This document shows, piece after piece, positions 35,915 to 43,770 of a stretch of DNA of 64,000 nucleotides. The position numbers and the translations under genes were made by a program. Location of the stretch: contig NZ_JNZA01000035.1 in NCBI RefSeq assembly GCF_000717345.1, positions 14,097 through 78,096 on the forward strand, given 5' to 3'. The first letter of the stretch is position 1, and every line of letters begins with the position of its first letter. Under the pieces are notes generated by a model. The model did no database searches and was not told the origin of the DNA. It was given only the letters and a program-made list of their open reading frames with translations. This DNA comes from Streptomyces lydicus. GTDB taxonomy: Bacteria; Actinomycetota; Actinomycetes; Streptomycetales; Streptomycetaceae.

Positions 35915-36756
35915 TCGGTCTCCCAGGTGGGGTCGGCCTTCGGGATGGACCACAGCGAGGTCGAGAAGTCGTGGCTCCAGGTGTTGCTGCCGACGTACTC
36001 GCGCAGCGCGTCACGCAGCCGCAGGCAGTCCTTGCGGTGCCCCTTGTTCATGGCGATGCCGTAGTGGTTGGCGGAGCCGTAGGTGAGGTCGGGGACGACC
36101 CGCAGGTCGGGGTTCTCCTGGGTGAAGCCGTACAGGATCATCTGGTCGGTCGAGACCGCGTCGGCGACCTTCTTGACCTTGAGGTCGGCGAGGCAGCTGG
36201 AGGCGTCCGGCCGCTCGTAGACCGCGATCCGGCTGTACTCCGGGCCCTCCAGCGTGGTCGCCGAGGTGGTTCCCGGCCAGGTGCAGACGCGCTTGCCGAA
36301 GAGGTCGTCCGGTTTGCGGATCCGGTGGTCGTTCCGGCGCACCAGGATGCCCTGGTACGTCGAGGCGTACGGGCCCGCGAAGTCCAGTTCCTTCATCCGG
36401 TCGACGGTGATCGAGAACGTCGCCACGACCAGGTCCTTCTTCTTCCCGGTGAGCACCGCGCTGCGGTCCTCGGACGGCACGATCCCGAAGTCCGGCTCGG
36501 CACCGACGGACGCGAGGATCTGCCGCGCGACGGTGATGTCGAACCCGGAGAACTTGTAGGTGTGGACCACGCCCGTCCCCGGCTGGTCGTTCTTCGCCCC
36601 GACCGAGACCTTGCCGGACGCGAAGAGCGACGGCGGCTCCGACGTGCCGCAGGCGGCGGCCGACGCGGCGAGCGTGGCCAGCGCCGCGGCCGCGAGCGCG
36701 CGGTGCCGGCGGGCACGGCGCCGTCCGTGCGGGGCGCGTGCGGCTCCTGTGGTCAT
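35854..36756 (-). CDS. Amino-acid-type ABC transporter solute-binding lipoprotein
   Basis: Encodes 300 residues of bacterial solute-binding family 3 (glutamate type). The signal ends with a lipobox-like SAAACGTSEPP. Ligand-domain features are YKFSGFDITVARQIL, DLVVATFSITVDRMKELDFAGPYASTYQGILVRR and VSTDQMILYGF. No permease or ATPase accompanies it. Next upstream are two small coupled genes with SIAA motifs, so it may act as a sensor domain or work with transport parts elsewhere. Confidence 0.82.
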   Translation of the reverse strand: MTTGAARAPHGRRRARRHRALAAAALATLAASAAACGTSEPPSLFASGKVSVGAKNDQPGTGVVHTYKFSGFDITVARQILASVGAEPDFGIVPSEDRSAVLTGKKKDLVVATFSITVDRMKELDFAGPYASTYQGILVRRNDHRIRKPDDLFGKRVCTWPGTTSATTLEGPEYSRIAVYERPDASSCLADLKVKKVADAVSTDQMILYGFTQENPDLRVVPDLTYGSANHYGIAMNKGHRKDCLRLRDALREYVGSNTWSHDFSTSLWSIPKADPTWETDYRPREETIDALSCRDRPSA

Positions 36757-36798
36757 CTCTCCCCCGTTCCCGCCGGCTGCCCGGCGTCATGCGTCCGG

Positions 36799-37527
36799 TT
36801 ACTTGTCGTGCAGCACCGCGCCCGTCGCCCGTACGTCCATCCGGCAGCCCCGGGCGGTGTGCAGCCGCACCCCGATGCGTACGGCCCCGGCCCGCGCCCC
36901 GAGCGAGAAGTCGGCGGTGCCGCCGGGACGGACGTCCGTCGGCTGGGCGGCGGCGCCCGAGGTGAGCAGCGAGAGGGTGGCGCGGGTGTCCGGCAGGCAG
37001 GTCGGGCCGGCCGGGTCGTGGTCGGCGATGGCCAGCGTCAGCCGCAGGGCGTCGCGCGGCTCCGCGAGGGCGGGCGCGTCGAGACGGAGGGTGAGCGTGC
37101 GGTGGGCCTCCTCGTCCAGCGGCTGCCGGCCCTCGGTGCGTACCTGCCCGGTCACATCGATCTCGCCGTGCGCCACGACCTGCTGGAACGTCAGCCAGCC
37201 GCCGACCGTCGCCAGCACGGAGACCAGCGACAGCACGCCGATCACCAGGGCGTCACGGGGTCGTCGGTCGAGGACCCGGGCGGCGGCCGCGAGCAGCGAG
37301 AGGCCGGTGAGGACGCCCCACAGGACGTACTGCCGGGCCGGTCCGTCCGGCCACCGCGCCCCGGCGGCCACCACGGCGGCGCAGGCCAGCAGCAGGGGCA
37401 GCCAGCGCGCGCTGGGGTGCATCACCCAACGGATGATCACGTTCCGGATGTCGTTGGCCGCGATGGAGTGATCGCCGTGCGCCGTCGGGCTGTTGTAGAC
37501 GTCGCCGCCCCCGCCGGCGCGACTCAC
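36799..37527 (-). CDS. Three-helix membrane protein with N-terminal YN-PTA-SIAA motif
   Basis: Encodes 242 residues. The N-terminus has VYNSPTAHGDHSIAANDI, then three transmembrane helices (about 42-60, 68-88 and 93-112) and a soluble beta-rich C-terminal domain of about 125 residues with DALRLTLAIADHD and GTADFSLGARAGAVRIGVRL. The GTG start overlaps the stop of the preceding gene (GTGA). The N-terminal motif repeats the C-terminal motif of that neighbour. No known family; probably functions together with it. Confidence 0.62.
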   Translation of the reverse strand: MSRAGGGGDVYNSPTAHGDHSIAANDIRNVIIRWVMHPSARWLPLLLACAAVVAAGARWPDGPARQYVLWGVLTGLSLLAAAARVLDRRPRDALVIGVLSLVSVLATVGGWLTFQQVVAHGEIDVTGQVRTEGRQPLDEEAHRTLTLRLDAPALAEPRDALRLTLAIADHDPAGPTCLPDTRATLSLLTSGAAAQPTDVRPGGTADFSLGARAGAVRIGVRLHTARGCRMDVRATGAVLHDK

Positions 37528-38006
37528 GCCCCGCCCCGCCCGTCCGACCCGCCCATGTGGATGTCGCCGTGGATCTCGACGGCCGCGATGGAGCCCTGCC
37601 CGGTCGCGGTCGGCGTGTTGTAGACGGTGGACCCGCCCGCGAACGAGGCGAGCCGGGTGACCTGGTCCAGGAGGTGCGGCGCGTCCCGCCTTGCCGCCGG
37701 CGCCCGCAGCCAGGACGTCACCGCGGCGGACAGCACCTGCCGCTCCTGGCCGGTGAGGGACGCGAGCAGCGCGTCGAGGGCATCGGCGCGGTCGGCGTCG
37801 AGGAGCGGCTGATCGGCACCGCCGTCGAGCCCCCCGCCGGCGTCGTCCCCGCGGCGCAGCAGCCGCCGGAAGAAACCCTCGCCGGCGGTCACGGTGCGCT
37901 CGGCGATCCGCTGCTGGGCAGCGGTGATGACGGACGTGCCCAGGCTGTTCGCGGCCAGCGCGAGATAGGGAGCGATCTCGGCGGATACGGTCGCCAGGTC
38001 GGACAT
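37524..38006 (-). CDS. Small protein ending in YN-PTA-SIAA-GDIHMG motif, function unknown
   Basis: Encodes 160 residues. The N-terminal part is helical (LATVSAEIAPYLALAANSLGTSVITAAQQRIAER), the middle is acidic helical with LASLTGQERQVLSAAVTSWLRAP, and the C-terminus has VYNTPTATGQGSIAAVEI followed by HGDIHMGG. Such Gly/Ala-rich SIAA..I..I tails occur behind effector-associated or STAND-type conflict proteins in actinobacteria (recollection, not checked). GGGGAGG before ATG 38006. Coupled with the membrane protein gene downstream. Confidence 0.6.
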   Translation of the reverse strand: MSDLATVSAEIAPYLALAANSLGTSVITAAQQRIAERTVTAGEGFFRRLLRRGDDAGGGLDGGADQPLLDADRADALDALLASLTGQERQVLSAAVTSWLRAPAARRDAPHLLDQVTRLASFAGGSTVYNTPTATGQGSIAAVEIHGDIHMGGSDGRGGA

Positions 38007-38180
38007 CCGGGCCTCCCCCTCATGGTCACGGGCATAATGCCGCAACACCCTTACGGGAAAGGCGTGTTACCCATGTTGAGGGTGCATCACACCCATACCA
38101 ATGGGGGGTTTCGGGCCGGTTTTCCCACCAGCACTGCGAGAGACGCACGGTGCGCCGCCCCACCCCACCCCCCAGCCCGC

Positions 38181-38225
38181 AAAAAGGCCCCGCCCCGCCC
38201 CTGCGACCAGGGGCGACGCGAGGCC
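38181..38225 (-). terminator. Intrinsic terminator with U tract
   Basis: Read on the minus strand: stem CGCCCCTG-gtcg-CAGGGGCG nested in a wider AGGCC/GGCCT pairing and followed by five T (the AAAAA at 38181-38185). It lies 15 bases after the small secreted-protein gene. A U tract is unusual in this GC-rich genome. Confidence 0.75.
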
Positions 38226-38240
38226 GAGAAGGCGCGACGA

Positions 38241-38600
38241 CTACGACAGGCCCGCCCCCGGCACCGGAAGCGCGCCTTCGGTACCCATCTTCGCCGTCTC
38301 CCCCAGCATCTCCGCGGCCGAGCCCGCACCCTGGCCGACGGCGGGCGCCGCCGCACCCGTGGTCTCCCCCGTAACGGGCGCCGCAGCGCCCACCGCACCA
38401 CCAGCCGTCTCCGCCACCGCACCCGTCGCCCGGCCGGCCGTCTCCGCGGCACCACCCGCCGCCTCCCCCGCGCCACCCGTGTCGACGGCCGACAGCCCGC
38501 CCACGTCAGGCGCCTTCGGCAGTTCCACGGCCTGGGCGGCACCGACCGACCCCATCAGGGCGGCTGCGGCGGTAGCGGCCGCCGTGAGGACTCGTCGCAT
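38241..38600 (-). CDS. Small secreted Ala/Gly-rich protein
   Basis: Encodes 119 residues. A signal peptide (RRVLTAAATAAAALMGSVGAAQA, cleavage near 25) leads to a mature chain made of loosely repeated A-E-T-A-G / G-A-V-A-E-T-A-G units with very few aromatic residues. It is likely extracellular and flexible or amphipathic-helical. AAGGAG precedes ATG 38600. Similar short chaplin-unlike secreted repeats occur in Streptomyces. Ends before a U-tract terminator, and lies just beyond the SLOG/SLATT gene pair on the same strand. Confidence 0.6.
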   Translation of the reverse strand: MRRVLTAAATAAAALMGSVGAAQAVELPKAPDVGGLSAVDTGGAGEAAGGAAETAGRATGAVAETAGGAVGAAAPVTGETTGAAAPAVGQGAGSAAEMLGETAKMGTEGALPVPGAGLS

Positions 38601-38702
38601 CAAGACTCCTTAAGAAGGTGCGGACATGAGCTTTTACGATGAGAACGACATCCCCCACTCCCGGACACGCCCCGCACGGACGCCCCCGGGGCATGCCGGG
38701 CC

Positions 38703-40340
38703 TCAGGAGATCAGTTCGATGTCGTGGAAGCGCATGACGCCGAACCAGGCACTGGTCTCCTCCCTCATGACGCGTTCGGTCTCGATCGCGACTTCGCGGA
38801 TCCGCTCCAGGGTGCGGGCCTCCTGCAACGTCGTTTCGAGGTCCGCCAGCAGCTGGGCCATCCGCCGGTAGCGCTGGCAGTGTTGCCGGAACTGCGCCTG
38901 GGTCCGGATCCCGTGGACGGCGGCGCCGAGAGTCGGCATGCCGATCGACAGCACGATGAGGAGAAGGCCCCAGGTGGAGTCGCGGTCCGCGTCCTGACCG
39001 GTGCCCAGCATGTGCAGGACGGCGGCGATCAAGGTGATGCCGAAGATGATGCTGGTGACGAGATAGAGCCGTGTCTCCCAAGCCCCCTGCCGCCGAGCGG
39101 CCCTTCGGTGGTAGTCGATCTGGGAGCGGATCCAGTGCCGGCACAGGTACTGCTTGAGCAGGTGGACGTCCGACGGCGCCGTCCGCACGGTCGGGCGGAC
39201 GGCGACCACCTCCATCACGGCACGTCTGACCCATGCCTCCGACGGGTCGAAGAACTGGCTGCCGCTGCCGGGGCGCACCCGGTGGCTCCGCGTTCCGCAG
39301 AGGGCGAAGAAGTACTCGGACCGCAATCGCTCGGCCAGGAACCGGTAGGAGATCCAGCGGTCGAGCACCCGGCGTCGGTGGTTCAGGACCGGCAGTACGA
39401 GCAGGAGGGCGAGCAGGACGACCTCCACCGCGGTGATCCAGTCATGCCTGGGCAGGAAGGTGACCTGGGTGGCGACGGCGACGACGGCCGCCGCCGCCAT
39501 GAGGAAGATCGCCGCACTCATCAGGCGGAACTGCCGGTGCAGGCGGGACGCCAGGGTGTCCGCCCGGACGAAGTAGGGGACGATCCAGTCCGCCACGACC
39601 TCGTGGGCCTGCGCGAAAGCCGTCGACCGGCCACCGGGCTCCGGCCTGAGGCGGTCCCGCTCCGTGCTCACGCGCCGCGGGAAGTCCCCCACTCTCATGG
39701 CGTTGTACTGGCGGAACTCGTACGCGGCCGCTCTCATGCCGCGGGCCCGGACGTCGTCCAGCCGGTACTCCGGTCCCGGATCACCCGTCGTCCGGATCCA
39801 CGCCAGTGGCACCCCGCGGTCCTCGGCATAGCTCACGACGGTCGCGGTGCCGCCCCGCCCCCGGGCGGGCCGGCCGTCCCAGAGGGCGACCACCACGTCG
39901 GACCGGTCCACGATCCGACGGCCGGCTCTCTCGTACGCCTCCTCCCTCGTCGTGCTCGGAGGTGCCTGCCAGGTGGCCGCTGACCGGCCGAGCAGGGCGA
40001 AGAAGTCGGCCCTGGACTCCGCGCTGCCGAAATCGTTCAGGTAGTCCTCCGGGGGCAGCGGCAGCACCGCTTCGAGCATGGCTCCGGGCCCGGTCAGCAG
40101 TTCGCGGGCCGCCAGGCGGTCGGCGCCCTCCGCCAGCGCGGAGAGGACGAGTACGGGCGGCAGCGGCGCCTTGGCGCCGAGCAGGCGTGCGCCGAGCCCG
40201 CGGACCGCCTCGTGGATCGCCGGCCGGAGGTCGTCGGGGTGATCGAGCCGGCGATGGCCGGTCACGCCCACGCGGAGGATGAAGGGCAGGCGCCCCTCAC
40301 CGGCGGTGAGCCGTGCGGTGGCCGACGACTTCGGGTTCAT
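38703..40340 (-). CDS. SLOG-like nucleotide-sensor domain fused to two 2-TM (SLATT-like) modules
   Basis: Encodes 545 residues. Residues 20-185 form a Rossmann/SLOG-type domain: RVGVTGHRRL (23-32), LSALAEGADRLAA (67-79), then AGRRIVDRSDVVVALWDG and RGGTATVVSYA (about 139-172), a pattern of ligand-binding loops. Four transmembrane helices follow in two pairs (273-292 with 301-320, and 424-445 with 456-478), each pair followed by an amphipathic basic helix, as in SLATT (SMODS/SLOG-associating 2TM) effectors. ATG 40340 overlaps the stop of the upstream gene (ATGA). It probably senses a nucleotide ligand and acts at the membrane. Family placement is by motif reading only. Confidence 0.7.
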   Translation of the reverse strand: MNPKSSATARLTAGEGRLPFILRVGVTGHRRLDHPDDLRPAIHEAVRGLGARLLGAKAPLPPVLVLSALAEGADRLAARELLTGPGAMLEAVLPLPPEDYLNDFGSAESRADFFALLGRSAATWQAPPSTTREEAYERAGRRIVDRSDVVVALWDGRPARGRGGTATVVSYAEDRGVPLAWIRTTGDPGPEYRLDDVRARGMRAAAYEFRQYNAMRVGDFPRRVSTERDRLRPEPGGRSTAFAQAHEVVADWIVPYFVRADTLASRLHRQFRLMSAAIFLMAAAAVVAVATQVTFLPRHDWITAVEVVLLALLLVLPVLNHRRRVLDRWISYRFLAERLRSEYFFALCGTRSHRVRPGSGSQFFDPSEAWVRRAVMEVVAVRPTVRTAPSDVHLLKQYLCRHWIRSQIDYHRRAARRQGAWETRLYLVTSIIFGITLIAAVLHMLGTGQDADRDSTWGLLLIVLSIGMPTLGAAVHGIRTQAQFRQHCQRYRRMAQLLADLETTLQEARTLERIREVAIETERVMREETSAWFGVMRFHDIELIS

Positions 40341-42157
40341 GACCTGCCCTTCGAACCGCCGTGGGGTACCGGCTTCTTGACCTCCAGCTCCTGCCTTTCC
40401 CTGAGCGCCTGCAGGACCTCGCTCATCTGGTGCACCCATCGGGCGCGTTCCCCGTGCAGGACCGCTTCCGTCTTCATGACCAGAGTGAGGAGCGGGCGCT
40501 TGCCCTGTTCCTCGGGGCCGCGCATCTCCCAGCCCTGCTGCAGCACTTCAAGATCGCCGGCTGCCCGGTTGTACGCCATGATGATGTTGTCGGCCTGGAG
40601 GTAGCCCAGGGCGGCCAGGGCAGCGGTCGACAGGCCGGTGGTGAACCCGATCCAGGGGTCCACCCCGACGGACGCGAGAAGCGTTCCCGCCGCGCCGGCA
40701 GAGATCGCCAGCGCTTCCAGGAGACTCCGCACACGGTGCAGATGCCGGACGCGGGCGTGGTAGTAGGCCACTTGACCCTCCAGCCGGATCTCGACATAGC
40801 GTGCGGCGGTCAGCGGGCTCAGGCCGTCGTCGGTGTCCCCGCTGCCGCGCACCGGAAGCGGCAGCGGACCGTCGTACGGCGTGAGGGGAGCGGTGGCCGC
40901 GTTGGTCCGGACGAGCCGGCCCTCGATATCGGTGAGTCTTCTGAGCAGTTGGCACCGGTCGCCGGACGGGCGTCCGCTGTCGTGCCGCACGTCGTCGGCG
41001 TCCGCCAGCGTCCGGTGGAGGTATATCTCGGCCTTCACCTCCTCCGCCGCGGCGCGGAGGGCGATCCATCGCGGTCCGCGGGCGTGCCGGCTGGACCAGG
41101 CGATGAGGACCGAGACGGCCGCCGGTGTCGCAACCACGACCCAGTGCAGCCTCCGGCCGCCGATCTCCGCGTCGATCAGCGCGATGAGCGTGGCGAAGAC
41201 CCCGAGGGCGAGAATCAGCGCCTGCATGCGCTGGAAGGCCCGGCGCAGGCGGGAGGCGAGGCAGTCGTACGTGGCGAACGTCTGCCAGGCCGCCTTGAGC
41301 AGCGGCTCGTCCTGCAGTTCCCAGGCCAGGCGCCGGGCGAGGGCACCGGAGTCGTGCTCGGCGAGGACGCGCAGGTCGCCGTGCCGGACGATTTCCTCCG
41401 TCTCCGCCTCCGCTTCCCAGTCCGTTGCCTTGCGCGGGACCGGGCGATGAGGCCGGTGCGGCAGACGACGGTGCCGGCCCGTCCGGCGGACCCGCTGCCG
41501 GCGCTCGGCGAGCTGCCTGGCCAGCCCACCGGACCAGCCGAGGACGAAGACCGGTATCCCACGGCGCACCGCCGCCAGCAGTTCCGCCCGGGCGACCGCA
41601 CCGCCGCCCGCCAGCACCATCACCACCGGCGCTCCCGCGGCCAGCGCGGTGGCCGCCCTCGGCTTCCATGCGGCCGCTTCTGCGCTGTCCGCCCCGTCGA
41701 GCACGATGACATGTGAACGGTCCGGCTCAGGGGCAGGTGAACGGTCCGGCTCGGGCTCCGCACCGTCGCCTCCGGAGCCTCCCGGCCGTCCTGCCCGACG
41801 CCCCGGCATCACCCCGAGTACGACCGGTGGCGGCCTCGATCCCCGGGCCCGGGCGGCGGCCAGGGCCGCAGGGGTCACGGAGCCGACGGCGTCGTCGACC
41901 AGAGCTGCGCCGCTCACTTCCACGGCCTGTAAGACGGCTCCGCCCAGAGCCGCTGCCGGCTTTCCCGTCACCCGTGGACGGGGTTCGTCCGCCCCGCCGC
42001 TCACCAGGAGGACCGGGAGCTTGCCGGACGGCGGGGGCAGGCCGAGAGGGGACAACACGTCCGCGGGGTCACCGGGGTGGTCGGCGGCGATGACGGCTCG
42101 GACGTCGCCGTCGGGCCGACCTCTCGGAGCCCTCTCGTCGTCGGAGCCGAAGGTCAT
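40337..42157 (-). CDS. LSDAT/TRPM-SLOG-like domain fused to two SLATT-like modules
   Basis: Encodes 606 residues. Residues about 45-275 resemble the LSDAT (SLOG in TRPM and prokaryotes) domain: LPVLLVSGGADE, AALVDDA, SHVIVLDG and GAPVVMVLAGGGAVARAELL, followed by IPVFVLGWSGGLA. An Arg-rich stretch (218-242) breaks the domain. Two membrane modules follow, helices 313-329 with 337-354 and 480-498 with 502-520, each with long charged helices around them. It is coupled by ATGA to the second SLOG gene and divergent from the TIR gene. A nucleotide-gated membrane effector is the best inference. Confidence 0.7.
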   Translation of the reverse strand: MTFGSDDERAPRGRPDGDVRAVIAADHPGDPADVLSPLGLPPPSGKLPVLLVSGGADEPRPRVTGKPAAALGGAVLQAVEVSGAALVDDAVGSVTPAALAAARARGSRPPPVVLGVMPGRRAGRPGGSGGDGAEPEPDRSPAPEPDRSHVIVLDGADSAEAAAWKPRAATALAAGAPVVMVLAGGGAVARAELLAAVRRGIPVFVLGWSGGLARQLAERRQRVRRTGRHRRLPHRPHRPVPRKATDWEAEAETEEIVRHGDLRVLAEHDSGALARRLAWELQDEPLLKAAWQTFATYDCLASRLRRAFQRMQALILALGVFATLIALIDAEIGGRRLHWVVVATPAAVSVLIAWSSRHARGPRWIALRAAAEEVKAEIYLHRTLADADDVRHDSGRPSGDRCQLLRRLTDIEGRLVRTNAATAPLTPYDGPLPLPVRGSGDTDDGLSPLTAARYVEIRLEGQVAYYHARVRHLHRVRSLLEALAISAGAAGTLLASVGVDPWIGFTTGLSTAALAALGYLQADNIIMAYNRAAGDLEVLQQGWEMRGPEEQGKRPLLTLVMKTEAVLHGERARWVHQMSEVLQALRERQELEVKKPVPHGGSKGRS

Positions 42158-42356
42158 TGGGTCACCTCAGAGAACTTCCGGAGTCCGACGCTTGGCGTCC
42201 CTCCCAGGATCTCCGACCGCTCCGCCTTCCGCATCAGCGCCTTCCGCCGTACCCGAAGGTGACCGGGTGACCGCGATGCGCTGCCCTACCGCCCCCGTGC
42301 CGGTCCGTATGCGCGGGGCTAACCTGAGATCAAAGGAGCGTTGGGCGCACGGCTTG

Positions 42357-43286
42357 ATGGGGATGCCCATGACAGCGACAACGCCAGAGGCTGCGAGTGG
42401 ACGTCGCCTTTTCGTCTCGTACGCACGGCCCGACAGCGAAGCCGTACAGAGACTGGTGGAGGTGCTCCGAGCACTGCACCACGTCCCCTGGGTGGACCGC
42501 GAACTCGAATCCGAGGGCGGAAAGCCGTGGTGGGACCGGATCCTCGCGGAGATCGAGGCGTGCGACGGCATCATCGTCGTGCTTTCCCCCCAGCTCTTCG
42601 ACTCGGTGCCCGCCGAGCGGGAACGCGAGTACGCGGACGAACTCGGCAAGCCACCGCTGCCCGTCATGGTCGAACCCGTCACGCCCGACATCCTGCCGAG
42701 GGAGCTCAGCGCGCGGCAGTTCGTCGACTTCACCCGAGGCGGCCCCCTGGCCGGTGCCATGCTCGCGAGCGCCGTCGCCGGCCTTCCCCCTGCCCCGCCG
42801 CTGCCCGATCCGATACCCAAACGCCCGGATGTGCCCTCCAGTTACCTGGGCGATCTGAGAGACCGGGTGCGGGCACCGGCCCTCTCACTGGAGGAGCAGA
42901 TCCATCTGATCACCGAGCTGCGTCTCCGTCTGGACCTCGAAAGAGAGCGCCAAGCCGTGGTGACGCTGCTACGGGAACTGCAACAGCGCCGCGATCTCTG
43001 CCATGCCACCTGGCAACTGCTCGACCCCTTGCTGAAGGACGTACGGGGGGAATCCTCGGAACCGGCACCGCCCGGGGACGAGCGCCCGGCCGAAGCGGGT
43101 CCCGCATCCGGCCCCGCCACGCCCACGGACCCCGATCAGGGGCTGGTGACGCCGACGCACCGGACGCCGCCGCCCGGCTGGTACCCGGACCCGTCCGGAC
43201 GCCACCAGCTGCGGTGGTTCTGGAACGGCTGCTGGACCCGACAGGCATCCGACCACGGCAAGGTCGTCGACGATCCGAATTTCTGA
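42357..43286 (+). CDS. TIR domain protein with C-terminal DUF2510
   Basis: Encodes 309 residues. The TIR domain (about 16-140) reads RRLFVSYARPDSEAV, VPWVDRELESEGGKPWW, ACDGIIVVLSPQLF and LPVMVEPV. A charged helical stretch (about 175-225) and a Pro-rich linker lead to a DUF2510 motif PPPGWYPDPSGRHQLRWFW (about 271-289). TIR domains cleave NAD+ or make cyclic-ADP-ribose signals, or only scaffold. The expected catalytic glutamate position seems to hold Trp/Asp (GKPWWDRI). Starts at 42357, 42363 and 42369 are all in frame; 42369 has the nearest G-rich leader. Divergent from the SLOG-SLATT pair, 200 bp apart. Confidence 0.8.
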   Translation: MGMPMTATTPEAASGRRLFVSYARPDSEAVQRLVEVLRALHHVPWVDRELESEGGKPWWDRILAEIEACDGIIVVLSPQLFDSVPAEREREYADELGKPPLPVMVEPVTPDILPRELSARQFVDFTRGGPLAGAMLASAVAGLPPAPPLPDPIPKRPDVPSSYLGDLRDRVRAPALSLEEQIHLITELRLRLDLERERQAVVTLLRELQQRRDLCHATWQLLDPLLKDVRGESSEPAPPGDERPAEAGPASGPATPTDPDQGLVTPTHRTPPPGWYPDPSGRHQLRWFWNGCWTRQASDHGKVVDDPNF

Positions 43287-43318
43287 GCACGACGTCCGAG
43301 AACGATGGGACAACCGCC

Positions 43319-43690
43319 ATGACCGCACCAGGACCCTCACCCGGTGCCGGAAGCGGCTCCACCGGCCCTTCCGGCAAAGGAAACTACCCCCCGCCGAACG
43401 TGCCCCCTGTCCGCCAGACGCCTCCCCCGTCGATGCACGTGGGGGGAGAGGCGACCACCACCGAGGCCAAACCTCCCACCCGCTGGCCCCTGTCGATCGT
43501 GGTCTTTCTGCTGTTCTGGTTCCTCTTCGGGGCGATCGCGATGTACTACTCGTCGCAGGTCACCACGCGCTGGCGCTACGGAGACGTGGCGGGCGCAAAA
43601 CAGGCGTCGAAGTCCGCACTCATCGTCAATCTGATCGGCATCGGCGCCGGCCTGCTGTTCTGGATTCTCGTGATCGCGGCAGGCTCGTGA
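43319..43690 (+). CDS. CD225/dispanin (IFITM-like) family membrane protein
   Basis: Encodes 123 residues. A Pro-rich N-terminus of about 52 residues precedes helix 1 (56-81, ending IAMYYSSQV). Then comes the dispanin signature TTRWRYGDVAGAKQASKSA, followed by helix 2 (about 100-122). This is the two-helix topology of the CD225 family, which in vertebrates includes the antiviral IFITM proteins. In actinobacteria such genes are usually stand-alone and uncharacterised. It follows the TIR gene after 32 bases on the same strand, so they are probably co-transcribed. Confidence 0.82.
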   Translation: MTAPGPSPGAGSGSTGPSGKGNYPPPNVPPVRQTPPPSMHVGGEATTTEAKPPTRWPLSIVVFLLFWFLFGAIAMYYSSQVTTRWRYGDVAGAKQASKSALIVNLIGIGAGLLFWILVIAAGS

Positions 43691-43731
43691 CGGCACCCTG
43701 ACCGCTCGCCGGCGCGCTCCGCGCCCGACGG

Positions 43732-43761
43732 CCCTGAGCCGGGTGTTCGCCCTGCTCAGGG
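43732..43761. terminator. Terminator between CD225 gene and rnpB 3' end
   Basis: CCCTGAGC (43732-43739) and GCTCAGGG (43754-43761) form an 8-bp stem with a 14-nt loop containing an inner GGG/CCC pairing. It serves the convergent RNase P RNA and the TIR operon. Confidence 0.55.
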
Positions 43762-43770
43762 TTCCAGGAC

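Noticed and set aside
42341..43690. 449-residue frame spanning the TIR gene and the CD225 gene
   Set aside because: Within the TIR gene it is a shifted, Arg/Pro-rich reading; only the last 123 codons (CD225) are real. An AAAGGAG lies near its TTG, but the protein makes no sense before 43319.
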